From Cardinalis cardinalis (lineage: Eukaryota > Chordata > Aves > Passeriformes > Cardinalidae), in contig JACDOX010000118.1 of assembly GCA_014549065.1 (NCBI GenBank), forward strand, positions 1,417,802 through 1,481,801: 64,000 bases of DNA, in the 5' to 3' direction. Positions 1-13,000 of this stretch are shown piece after piece. The first letter of the stretch is position 1. Each line of letters begins with the position of its first letter. Under the pieces are notes generated by a model. It did no database searches and had not been told where the DNA came from. It saw nothing but the letters and a program-made list of their open reading frames with translations. The position numbers and the translations under genes are program-made.

Positions 1-987
1 TAAAGAAATAAATGAGTTTGGGAAAACTTGGGAAAACTTTCTTTGAATAATTCTTTACGATTTGGCTTTTTTTGCAATGTAAATTGAACTTGCATGATAT
101 ATTATTCATTGAAGAATTTATTCTTACAGTAAAGGTATTTGACCTTTGCTGAGAAATAATACTGGTTAATTGAAAAGCTTAAAAAAATTAAACTAGATTT
201 TCAGTTTCTTTGTTTTGGTGTAAATTCTTTGGAGTGATAAGATAAGATAAGCAATGTTACTTATGGACCAAGAAATAAGCTCTGATAAGAAAATATTTTC
301 CCATAGTGGTGGCCAGGACATTAGTATTAGTGAAGGACAATAAAATCTAACAACATGACAACAAAAAATCCACTGACCTGTAATTCTACACATATTTCTT
401 CTTTCAAAAAATAAAAGGAGAGGAAAAAATGCACACTGCTATTAGGTATTAGTCCTGTTGTTGCTACTCCCACCAAGGTGTTTGGCACCTTTCAGTTGCA
501 AGCATCCTAGGCAGGAGCTGTAAAACAGGGACTTGCGGGAGGCTGTTGTGATGTACCAGCCTAAGCAAGATCTCTGTGAGCAATTCCAGCTTAGGTGCTG
601 TAAGAGTGGCTGGGACCCTTGAGGAGTGGCCAAGCCTACCATTCCACCTCTGGGGCAGTTCCCCACCCATCTGACAAAAGCTGAAGATCATTCTAGTAGT
701 CTTAANGGGTAGGGTCTGCTGTGACAAAAAGTTGAGCTGTGTGTGATCGAATGAAAGAAAAAAAGAAGAGAGAATTAGAGATTGAATTGAATAGTACCTG
801 AGTGTGAGTGGAGATTCCCATCAGGTAATTGTTCTTTCTTAAAGCAGAAAAAGAAATTCAAAGAGTTAACAGTTCTTAGTATAATGTGGTGTACCTGGGG
901 CTAATCTTAACTCCTGGGATTTTTAATTTGGTTAGAATATTGTGTCAGAATAAAACTCAGCTAAATCTTCCTTTTATTTGGTTTAAG
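1..987 (+). other. FBXL2 intron (3' part); no gene seen
   Basis: AT-rich sequence ending in a CTTTTATTTGGTTTAAG acceptor. No exon of the F-box region is recognisable here. The short ORFs on the minus strand around 442-727 have no similarity that I recognise. Confidence 0.7.
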
Positions 988-1082
988 GGTCGTGTTGTGG
1001 AAAATATATCAAAAAGGTGTGGTGGGTTCCTGAGACAGCTTAGTCTGAGAGGATGTCTTGGTGTTGGAGACTCCTCTTTAAA
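988..1082 (+). CDS. FBXL2: FBXL2 coding exon a (first in window)
   Basis: Starts after TTTAAG and ends before GTAAGT. It encodes GRVVENISKRCGGFLRQLSL onward to SSL, with two bases of the next Lys codon left over. It matches the first complete LRR after the F-box. The upstream exon is not in the window. Confidence 0.95.
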
Positions 1083-4000
1083 GTAAGTAATAACCCTTGA
1101 TGGAGACATCACTTGTTTCCTAATGTGTGCACCAACCGCAATTAGATTACTGTTATGTCTGTTTGTATTTCTGAGTCCTGACTGATGAGCAAAGTGGGAT
1201 ACTTAGGTAAGTACTAAATACCTTAGTATTGATTGACTAAATTAGACATCAGTTTGAGAACAAAATATAGCTTCAGTTATTTTCTAGCAATGAACTAAGA
1301 AATGAAAGATTGTGCTTTTCAGAAGCGTGGCTTTTTCTTTCATTGGGATTATGTTGATATTGCTCTATTTTCAAGTGGTTGAAATGTTTTCAGACTGTAC
1401 TCTGGCTTCCTTCAATAGTCAGAGTATCAAGATTAGTGATCATTCTATTGTTTATCATCTAGTCTGGACAAGAGGTGACCCTAGAAATAGGAGGAAGGAT
1501 GAAGACTGGTACTTACATTGAGTGCCTTCAAAATCAGGAAAGATCTGGAATTCTTTTCTTGGTCCAAATAAGAACAGGCAGGTGACAAGAACATGTTGGG
1601 AGGCTCTAGAGAGGACAGTGACCCTTCTTTTGCACAGAATATGAACTGAACTGTGCAGTTTGTTCCCAGAAGGATGTTTGAATCCATATAAGCTTTTTCC
1701 AATGCAAACTGTTTAGCCAGGTTCCTCTGGATATTTCTGTGAGTATTTAAACCCTAAGATCCTACCTCCAGCTGAAGGTGGAGCACCACAGGTGCTTTAG
1801 GGCTCAAGGAACATTTGGAGGAAATCTTGGACTCTGGCTTTTTGCAGTTATGCTTTCCTCCTCTCTCCCTGGAGCCTGGGCTGGATGTTTCAGTCTCAAG
1901 TACTGTGGCCATTCTCAGGTGGAAAATACAAGCACAAAGATTTTGTTATCAGTGGGCATTAATCTAGTGTCCTGTGACCTTTAGCTATTTCTAAAATTTA
2001 TAAGTCAGTCATTCTTTAACTTTTGTCTCTAGAGTAAATTCATGCAGCATTAATTTTCAGATACTTGTTCTGAAAGTGATTTTTCCTGTAAGGCTGTTTG
2101 TGTTGTTTCCAGATCTATTAGCTTGGTGGGCAATACTAATTTCTCTATTTATCTTTCTTCTACATCAACCTTTGAGTAAAATAGCCAATTACTGATGTAG
2201 GTATTGGCCATGTAAGCACTGAATGTTTGTGGCAGGTCTGTCAGGACATGCCCCATGCTTGAATCTCAGAGGCAGTTTGCTATTCCTCCAAAGTGTAACA
2301 TCTTTCCAAGTGATTTGAAGAGTGTCTTGATTGTAAATCTCCCTTCAGTATATGAATTTTGGAATAGCTGTTTTGAGTATTCAAGTGGAAACTCTCACCA
2401 GTATGACTGCTTGCTGGGGTTTTTTTTCCATTGTTTGCAACCCTTGCTGTAGAGCCAGAAGTTGTTACCAGCTGAGCATGTAGTCAGATCTGTTAACCAG
2501 GGCAAACCTCCAGACAAAACTGTTTTTGTCTGTTTCCTTCCCTCCTGCCAATAAAATCCATGCAGCTGAAGGAAACATGGGCATAAAAACAGTGTTCTGA
2601 AATGCAGTGTAGCTGTAAATATTACTTTGCATAGATGAAAAGAAAATGTGTGTATTTCTTCAGGCTGATTAGTATAATGATATATACAAGCAGTATAATA
2701 GCTCCAATCATCCTTAAAGTTCATACCCAGTAGTGCACACTGATGCTTTTTAATTTTTAAAATAATAAAGAAGCAATTTGCAGCCTACAGGAAATTCCAC
2801 TGGTAGTTCAATAGACTTAGGTCACCCTTGCTATTTTACAGGTGTGTCCCTTTCCAATTGCTGTGGGAACAAGCTCCTTATTAAGACTTGCAAAGGCTTC
2901 AGTAATGAGATGTGCAAAAACTCTTCCCAGAAGCCTAATGTTTAACTGATGTAACACTTAAAGCTTTCTGTTTATGCCCTTTGAGTTTTTGTTCCAGTAT
3001 TTGAAGCAAGTTCTGGCTGATATATGACAGAAATAAGCCCAAGTGGTGTTTGAGAGAGAAACAGCACTTTCCTAAGACCAGAGACTTGCAGTAGGAAAAG
3101 GAAGAAGCAACCACTGAGACAAATGTGTTTGAAGCATGCTTTGCAGCTACTCTGTGGCTTAAAGATCAGGCTTTTTGGCCAAGGTGGGAGGAGGTACAGG
3201 TGGGACAGAGCGCACTCTAGTGACTGCCTTGCACTCGAGACATTTTATTCATTCGGCTCTTTGTTGTGTTCTAGGACCTTTGCACAGAACTGCAGAAACA
3301 TCNAACACTTAAATCTGAATGGGTGCACAAAAATCACTGACAGGTAAGTCAAAGAGGTTTTTTGATCTATGAGAAAATTTGGAAAAAGAAGTAGCTGAAG
3401 GTATTTTTAGTGTGTCTGCTGTTTTGCAGTACGTGTTACAGTCTTAGCAGATTCTGTTCCAAGCTGAAACATCTGGATCTGACATCCTGCGTAGCCATCA
3501 CAAACAGTTCTTTAAAAGGCTTAAGGTAAGAAGATTCAGTGTTCCGTGTTAAAGAAAAGTGTTTAAAGAGCTGTTCAGCATTTAATAAAGTTAAAAAATT
3601 GGTGCTGAGCCTTTATACTGTGAATCAGCACGGGNTGTATTCTATATCTAAGACTTCTGGGGTGTAGACTGTGGTGCTTGTGTGTGGTCTTTTCTCATGA
3701 CTTTTCTGTGGAGGCCTGGCACAGTCCACTGGCTATCATTAATTTCTAACAGTGTGTTTAATTATGGTTTCCCACTGTTATGACTATTTGAAGGCTGGAT
3801 TTAACTTTATGTATTTTTTTAATTCTCCCAGTGAGGGTTGCAGAAATCTGGAACATTTGAATCTTTCCTGGTGTGATCAGATTACGAAGGATGGTATTGA
3901 AGCACTGGTGAAAGGGTGTAGTGGACTAAAAGCTCTATTTCTTAGAGGTTGCACACAGGTACATAATTGCTTGGGTGATCCTTTAGGAATAAAATTTTAT

Positions 4001-7000
4001 TTTGGGTTTTTGAAATCTCCATGAATTAAAAATGTCATTTTTGTTATAGTATTTTGTTCAATATTGCAAGATGTGTACATTTTTTGGGCTGCTTTGCTAT
4101 GCTTTTAATTTCTTGTTTCTTTTCCTATGTCCAATTTAATTACTAAATACAGTTAGAAGATGAAGCATTGAAACACATTCAAAATCACTGTCATGAGCTT
4201 GTAATCCTGAATTTGCAATCGTGTACAGTAAGTATTTGAAGCTTCCGAAGGTACATTCTCTAGAACTCAGAAATAATTTTAAATGCTAATCAATTGATCT
4301 GCTATGCACTTAAGTAAGATAGTTAATTTCTGGAGTTTACAGGATTTTGTGTGAAATAGTATCTTTAAATGAGCTGGCTGTTTCTACAGCTGAGTTTTGA
4401 CTTGAAGTGTTTGGTTATTTTTTTCCCCTTCATTACATCTTTTAAGTGTGGTAAGCTCTGGAGTAAGAGTTAACTGCATTCATTCAAATTTCATGAACTG
4501 TGTAGCATTTTGGTCTATTCATAATTCTGAGGTTTCTAATTGAGCAGAAGTCATGTTCTGGGCTACATAATAGAGAGTAAAAAGTAATGGCATCATAACT
4601 GAAGATGATTCAGAGCCATCTAAGTGGCAGAAGGGCATGCCTTTCCAATATTAATGGAGAACACATTCATTAGTCATGAAATGACTGGGAATAATTCATG
4701 TACTTTTAATTCTACTTAAAGAACACAGATTTTCTTTGCTGTGGTTTATATTGGCTTTTTCATTGTTTCTGATGTGACTTTTCAGGAATGGGAAAGGCCT
4801 TCTTTTATATTTTAAATATATCTAAGTCATTCTTTCCCTGCAAATAAGCCTTAAAAGATACTGAANTCAATTAGAATTTCAGTGTTTCAGTTATGCAGAG
4901 TTGAATAATGAAATTATGTTTTTGTTTGTTTGGGTTTTGAAAAGTTTTCTAGTTTTATTGCTAGAAGGTATCATAAAAACCTGTAAACCTTTCAAATCTG
5001 TTTTACAGATTGTTCTACAATGAATGTGGCATGGGAACATTTTTTGCTAAGATTGAACTTAATAGATTTCTTTNAAGTGTTGAATATTTTTGAGTGTTAG
5101 GGATTATTTAAAGTTACATTAAAATTGCAGAAAATAAGAACAATAAGAATACAAAGCTTGAGCTTCCATGATACAAATGTTTAATGAAAGAGAATTTTTC
5201 AGTCTAAATGTAGGTGCCCATTGAAGCTGGGCACTGGAAGAGAGTGGCAGTGAAGTTCCTTCTTTTGGTCAGAACCACACTTAAATAAAGTCAGCATGTA
5301 ATTTCCTCCCCTTTTACACTTCCTTTTGCTGCCCTTCTCACAAGTTCTTTTTCTGTTGTGTTTTGCCCAAGACTAATGAGATATATCAAGGCCAGCCTTT
5401 TCTGACTGTTTTTATGGAAGAATCTCAAGTGGATGATAATCAGTTCTTATCTCTCCCACTTCACAGTGGCATTGACACAGAAGTGCACCAGAGCTTTCCT
5501 TTGGTCAGGATGTCTGCTGTTATTTAGTACAAACAAAAAATCCTCCTGAGGGAAAGTAGTTTTTCCTTTCAGTTTTCTGAGTTGCTTGTCTGTGTGTCCT
5601 ACCTAATTACATGTGCTTTAAAGCTGGATTTCACTGGAGGTGTGTCCTGCTTGCTGTGGCTTGGAAGCCTGCTTCCAGAAGCATCCAGGCTCCATATGAT
5701 CAAAGGGATTTCTACACAGCAGGTGTCCTTGTGCTTTATATGATCCCCACTGTAATTCTAGTGACTCTGTTTTATGGGCCCTGTAAAATGCCAGGCCAGC
5801 TCCAGCAGCTGTGGAATGAACTTGTATTAGCTTTGGAAATTGCACATCTGAAAGGTACCATCTTTAGAGAAAGATTTTAGAAACTTGCAGGGACTTGCAG
5901 GCATTTTTTGAACACTTTTCTTTCCTGACAGTGACATGGGCATTGAAATCACAAGCAATTTTAGAGTGGAAAATTTTCATATATGACTTGAGGGCTTGTT
6001 ACAGCAGCATAAAATTTACATAGTCCTTGCCTTCAAAGCCATCCCTTTTTCCAGTAACAGCACCATGTGTATTTCTCAAAGCAAACAGAACAGTTCCAGA
6101 AAATAACATGGTTTTGGAGAGTCAAATCTAGAAGTACCTGATTTGGACAGAACTCCAAAACGTATCTTCTTACCTGTAGATTTTACAAATCCTTCTGGAT
6201 CCCTAAAAAGAAAAAGAGATTTCTAATTTTCTGCTAATAATAATTTGACTGAATTAGTTGCAAAATCTAAACTTCTGATACTAAAAAGTGCTGGGCTGAG
6301 GAGGGGGAAGCATAAGATAATCTCCCTTTGTGCCGAGCTACTGCGATTTCTCATCCTGTTTTCATCCAGGAATGGTTATTTTTGTGGTAATAGCATCAGA
6401 AATATGCTACAGTTGTATGAGCATACTCAAATGAGGGGCTTATACAAGGCTTTCTATTAAAAATACTGGAAGGTCTTTGCTATTTTTGCAAGAGTATTAT
6501 TAAGCCAGGAAATAAAACAATCTGTTCCACACAGCAGAAAAATTAAATTCATAGTGTTAGGAGGAGGACCGAGAGCTTTTTTCAGAATAGAAGACTTGTA
6601 AACCAAATCTTATTTGCACACACACAGTAATGCAGTTCCTGTTGCTATTTTGTGTGCAGCTGCAATGGGGCTATTTCTTACAGTTCCTGTTTCAGAGAGA
6701 AAACTTATTTATTCATATTCTAAATTTGGAGTTACTCCTTGCAGAGTATCTACTACAGAATGTTTTTGAGAAATTAATAGTCCTCTTTTGAGTTAAATCT
6801 TTCATCTAAAGGGGTATGTATAGGGTAGGGCAAATCTGGCTTTTACGCTTACCTTCTGTAAAAAATGGATTATATGTAATTGTTTCCCTGTAACTCTTGC
6901 TTCAAAAATTATCAGAAGGTGAAGGGTTTTGCCATTGCTCCAGGGCAAATTAGGTAGTTAGCTCTCCTGCTGTGAGGCTTTGAAATCTCTTTTGCACTGT

Positions 7001-10000
7001 TCCCAAACTTACACAGTCACTGAACAGAAGACCTGGATCCCACCAATATATAAGAACTGAGCACAATTTTAAAAAAGTGAAAAATTATAAAACAAAAAGC
7101 AAAGTGAAAGAGGAAGACAACAACAAACAGCTCTCACTTTGTGATTCAGACTGCCTTAGAGTAGAACTTAAGGTCTATGGAAAAACCTAGTTAAGTAGGA
7201 ATTGTAAATGTTGATTATCTTCAGTGTTATCTTTGTATGTGGTTTCCTGACTGTATTTTTTGGTTGAAAATCCGGGTTGGCTTGGTTATATACAGTGTGA
7301 CCGTAGCAGTTCAGTGGCAGTGTTTTGTTCTTGGCTGATTACTTGATAAGGAAGTAACTTCAACCTTCTTCTGTATTGCAGCAAATTTCAGATGAAGGCA
7401 TTGTGAAAATCTGTAGAGGATGCCATAGACTGCAGTCACTCTGTGTTTCAGGCTGTAGCAACCTGACAGATGCTTCTCTCACAGCTCTTGGTCTGAACTG
7501 TCCAAGGCTGAAGTGAGTATGTCCTGAGTGTGTCTTATCTCATGTTATTACTGGCCTGATCTAAGAAATTCACTTCTGAAGATGAGCTCCATTTTCAACC
7601 AAAACATTAGGTACATAAACTTGAGAGCTGGTCCTCTGTACCTTCATATTAATGTAGTTCGCTGCATATCAGAAAAACAAGAGTTAATATATAACATATA
7701 AGATGTGCTGAACCCAGCAGTTCAATTCTGTGCTTCTAGCTAAATATTTTAAGTGCCAACTACAAGCGAGAAAAAAAGATATAAAGCCCATTACTTTTTT
7801 AAAAGCTAAGAAGATCTGTGGTTGTGTTGTTTCTTTTGATATTTGTACTGTGATGTGGTTTTATGCTGTCATTTTTCTTGAAAAATAGCTAAATTATATG
7901 ATTATTCTAGTTATCTGATTTATTATATTTTATCTGATTATTATATTTAAAGATTTTATTATAAAAGTGCTTTTAATATGCTCTGCAGTACAGCCTGGTG
8001 TTCTTAAACTGTGAAATAAAGTGTGCTCATGTCTTTGCAAGCATGGACTGATATTTATGAGAGATGTTTTCAACAATAGAGCCTTATCAGTTAAAAATAA
8101 TATAAGCTTCCCATTGGTGTAATTTGTGCAAACATATATGTTATAGTGGGCTTTAAAACCATAGCTCAGTTATGCAGTAGCTCCCTGGTAATGGAGACAT
8201 ATTGTAGAGACAGATAATACTTCTAACTTTAATGTAAATTAAATAAAAATATTTTTGGATGACAAATAGCCATTTACAACAGGAACACACAGGAGTCAGA
8301 ACTTGGTATCCTTAAATCACAGACAGTGGAGGAATGAGTAGTCTGTAAAAATTAGGGGATGCTGCATTCAAATTCCAGTGTACCATGTGCTGACACACAG
8401 TGTTCCTTTAGGTGAATGGGTGAAAAAGAGCTTTTATTACTGTAGACAACCTGTCCTTAAGACAATTCCAGGCTGACAGTCCCCTTTGTGTTCCTGTTCA
8501 TATTTATTAGGAGCTTAGGAGCCTTTTGGGAAACTTACTGGAGTTCTCTAGAAAGCTGTGCTGTTACTGCAGGTCTTTTTCCACCATTTCTCTCATTTTC
8601 TCAATTAGCATCTCAGATGGGAAATAAAAGGAGGTTTAAACTGCTGCTAGTTGTGCAGTTCTTTCCAAGGGCAGGACAAGTGCAGCAGGAGTTTCAGCTT
8701 TGGTAGGAAAACTGTCAGCCACGAGGGGGAAGACGTCTGCTGCTCTGCTCCTGTAATGAGGAGCAGCACAGGGCAGGAAAATGACCCTTTGCGGTGATTG
8801 CTGCTGGGGATTACTGCATCTTGGAAGGACAGAGGATGCAGCTAGTTACAGCTAGACTTTTGGGACCATGGATGGAAAGTACTCAATAATTATTATTATT
8901 ATTATATAGTTATTATTATTATAAAGTATTATATTATAATACTAATATAAAGTATTAGTATTATAAAGTATAATAATAATTATTATTATAAAGTACTCAA
9001 AATTATGTTGGAAATCAAAGGGAAATGTAATTCCACACTTGTTTTGTACCTTCTGAATATTTCAGTGTTGACTGTGAAAGAAAACACTGCTGCCTCTGTT
9101 GGACTTGCTGACCCTATCCCTTATCACCTAAGATAGGGTGATAGGGTCACCCTATCTTGCTGACCCAGGAAATTTTTAGTATTTTCTGTGCTGTGCTACT
9201 CTCACTTCACTTCAGGATCTTGAGTGTCCTACTATGCTGCTTTCCATGATACTGCTGCATTTCCCTGATTCAGTTGTTACCNCTCACAAATATCTCCTTG
9301 GACAGAAACTTAGGTCAAGCCTTCAGCAATCCCTTCGGCTATATTTCTTATCTCACATCAACGTACAGATGTCTTGTCATCCCTCTTTACATTTGCTTGG
9401 TACCATCTCTCTTTTTTTTTTTTTTTTTCTTTATTAGCCCTTTTCAATGCTATAATACTTGTAGGTATTTTGGCAAGGCTTGTCAAGAAAAGCACCTGTG
9501 AACCATGAATGCCTTTGTCTGGGTGGGTCTGTGATAGTTAGGATCATATTCCTTTCAGCCCCACCAGCTGCTAATTCCACAGGAGTAGGGAGGTGCTGAG
9601 TGCAGAGACATTCCAGGTGTGCCCAAAAGCAGCTGTAGGCAATGAATGCAACTCAGTCTGACTTGGAGAACATTTCTTCATAAGAGTGGAGAATCCCCTT
9701 TGAGTATCATTTTGTCTCATCAGCTCCTATGCTAGGTACTTTTTCACAAGTCACTGGGTGGGAAATTCATGTCAGCTGTAACAGGAAAAAAGAAGAGCCC
9801 TCTGTATTTAAGCACAAACACTAGAACAAAAGCAAAAATTAGAACTTTGCTCATTATTTCCATGCTATCCAATGCCGTCCCACCTGTTTTTTTCCTTCTG
9901 GGGCCTGATTAATGCAGCATGTGTGATTACAGCTCACTCCTCATTCTCCTGCCTTGTCTGCACACCCAATTTCAGGACAGCTAGAGCCACTTATCTTCTG

Positions 10001-13000
10001 GTTTCTTATTCCTCTGTTTCTATAGTTGTCTTTTCAACTGGGTGTGCAGGAAGTAGTGTCCTCACTATTTTGGATATCATTGCCTCTGCACCCCCCTTTA
10101 AAGTCAGCCATGTAATGAGATGGGGTTTGTAGCAAGCAATTGATGAAAGGAGTTAGAAGGCTGACACGTGTGACCTGATGTGGGATTTTTTTTGTGGTGT
10201 TGTTTTTTCCCTTCCTATTTGGTATCACAGGCAATTTTCAGAGTAGCTGAGAGTATTTTATGATGGGCTGCTAACTGCCGTTGATGGAAGGGCACAGGAT
10301 TCCTGAATATAAGTCTGTAAAGTAAGTCCCAGAGGTATTAGAACCATCCATTTGGCAAGAGATGCCTGTCTTGTACTTAGCTTGAGTTTCCCTCATACTT
10401 CTGAACCTTGTTGAAGATGGAACTCTAGAAGTGGCTTCTCAAGCCTGTGGGGCTGCTCAGCTCTAAATTTGCTGCCCTCTTGCTTTTGCCTTGGAAGAGG
10501 CTGATCCAGCAAAGTCATAGTCAGAGCCCCACATCCTGTACTTTGGTGGGGTTTGAGTTTGTTCATACACACAGTGTGGCTTTTCCCTTTGCACTTTCTC
10601 TCTAAAGAGAGTGTTCTAATGACCTCCTAAACCAGTGGAAGGATCTTGAGGCTTCTCAGTATTGCCACAAAAAGTTCTTTTGTCCCTCTTTCCCTACCTC
10701 CTCCCTGCCAGCCCTAGCAGTGGTTGCTGTGGTAAGTTGCATTTAGTTTGTGCTGCTCATCCCATGGCACCGTGGTTTCCCCTTACTCATCTTGATACTC
10801 AGTCCACCTGCAAAGGAAAGTGTTCCTTAAAAAAAGGACAGAGAAAACAAAGACAACAAATGGGATGAAGGCCTGTTGTGCATACTAGTTGTGCTGTTTG
10901 GGGCAATTGACCTTCTGAGATTTTTTTTGTTCTTGGTACTGGTTCCCAGTGCCTGTTGGAAGAGTGTTAGGATTATCTTTCCAAAACACTGTTGTTTTCT
11001 TTAAGGTTGTGTTGATGTAGTTTGTTGTTCTTACTGCAGCTTGGAGGTTTTTAGCTCCATGCTTTCTGGTAACTTGCTTCACTGTGCTTCATGCTCTGAG
11101 GGGATTTCTAGTAAGCACTTTCTCAGTTTTGTCATTTCCCAGCAGCCTGTGCTTAGATAACAGATGTAGGCTTCATCTGCATTTTCCTTAACTCAGGGTT
11201 TATTTTCCCATGTCTTTCCTCAGATAACACATGAGAAAACTTGGTCACTATGCTTTTAGTGAAATAAGAAGTTAAAATGACCCTCATTGTGTATAATTTT
11301 TCCACTAAATGTTCTCTGACTGTCAGAATCTTCTGATAAACTGAATTAAAAGTCTGCTTTTTAATTTGAAGTCGTGGTGAAAAATAGGGGGAGGGTGTGT
11401 GTATGCGTGTATTTCTATATATATATACACATACTTTTACTATTGAGAACTTCTAAGTTGCAGAAGACAGATTTGTATCTCAAATGCATTTGCTTTTCTC
11501 TCTGTTAATGTTTTCTTTAACTTTTAAACCTTTTCCAGGATTCTGGAAGCTGCAAGATGTTCACATCTCACAGATGCTGGGTTTACCCTTCTCGCACGGG
11601 TAAGGGTCATTTCAGAAGGTAACAGCTCGCCCTGGTTCATTGCTGCTGAGCAGCTGTGAATTGATGTGGTCCTGCTGGGAGGCAACATGAGAAGAGGAAA
11701 ATTAAAGTAGAAAGAAGCCAGTGGAGGAGGGGACTAAAAAGCTATTTCATTTCTGGATTATACTTAGACCTGCAACTTGATCTAATTTGCCATCTATCAT
11801 TGCATTTTTCACTTTTTTCCTCTCTTTTTTNGTTTGTTTCAATTGTGTTTATTACACTTAACATAATTCTAGACTTATGTTATGTATTCTAGCCAAATTT
11901 CCCTTATATTGATGGCACACACCCTTGTGATATTTACATCAAAAAAATCAGCATGTAATTGATTGTTCTGAAGATAACTTTAAATTACAGATCACTTACA
12001 TTATCCATTATAAACTATAAGCACTTGTGCCCTGGTTCATGCTGTAAATCCATACAGAAAGCAGATGAGTGGTGTCAAATGCTTCATGTTAGACTTGGGT
12101 GTTTGCTGGTTAGGAAATCTGAACACAAAAATTATACTCTGTAAATGGAATTTATGCTGCTGATATTTAATGTGAATGAAAGGTTTTTTTTTTTTTTGGT
12201 AGCCACAGTGGTTAAACAAAGTGGTTTTCTGATTGTCCAGCACTACATCCTCAGGCTCTTGGTGGTCACCTCAGGCCTGCTCTTAAACCTTTTTTTCACT
12301 GTTCCTGGAAAAAGCAGATTGGGAATTAAGCCAAGCTTTGGCACTGTGTGGTCTGCTGCAAGGTCACAAGGTTACATCCTTTTCTTGAAATTAATCATGA
12401 TCCGATGTTGAAAGCACTTCTGAAAGCTTGCTGGGGGTCTCTCAGAATGTTGCTCTGAAAAAATTGTGTAGATGTGACACGCAGCTTCCTTCTGCCCTTA
12501 AATTAGACCCCATTTTCATATTTTCAGCATTTATTGCCAAAGCAGTTTGGGTTTAAAGCTTCTTTCTAATGCATGACAACAAAGAGAAATGTGCCATGGG
12601 CTTAAGTGAACTCCAGGTGAGTCAGGTGCAGCTGATAAAGGCAGAAGTTGGGTTCATGTGTGTGCAGAGGAGCTGGCTTTAGTGCACGGGCTGTAAATAC
12701 CATGGGTTTGGAGTGAAGGGGGAAGGGAAGCAGGGCTGCTGAGCACTGCTATGTCCTGTTCAAACCTTACAGGACAAGGAGGAGAAATTTCACTTCGTAG
12801 GAGAAAGGCTGAAATGTAGATGTTTCAGAGGGAAGTGGATATTGCTTGTTAATTCATCTGTTTATTTAACAGTTTTTTTTATCATTTGATGGTGAACAAA
12901 TATTTGAAGGGATTTAGATCACAGTTTCCTCTTGCAAGCTGTGCTGGCCCATACTATAAGCCCTGTGCATAATTTTATGTCTATATGTTGGTTTATTTTT

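Larger units (their letters stand above)
7513..11538 (+). other. FBXL2 intron (4.0 kb) with simple repeats
   Basis: Holds an AT-rich ATT/TAT stretch at 8886-8996, an inverted repeat at 9110-9157, a long T run at about 9412-9429 and a GT/TA-rich patch at 11391-11432. No gene is recognisable. Confidence 0.7.

Noticed and set aside
3752..4024. Single-exon reading of the ORF around FBXL2 exon d
   Set aside because: FBXL2 similarity begins and stops exactly at the CAG/GTACAT splice borders; the extra codons are intronic.
9104..9168. Repeated short motifs as a CRISPR-like array
   Set aside because: Too few and too short units, no spacers, and the genome is eukaryotic.
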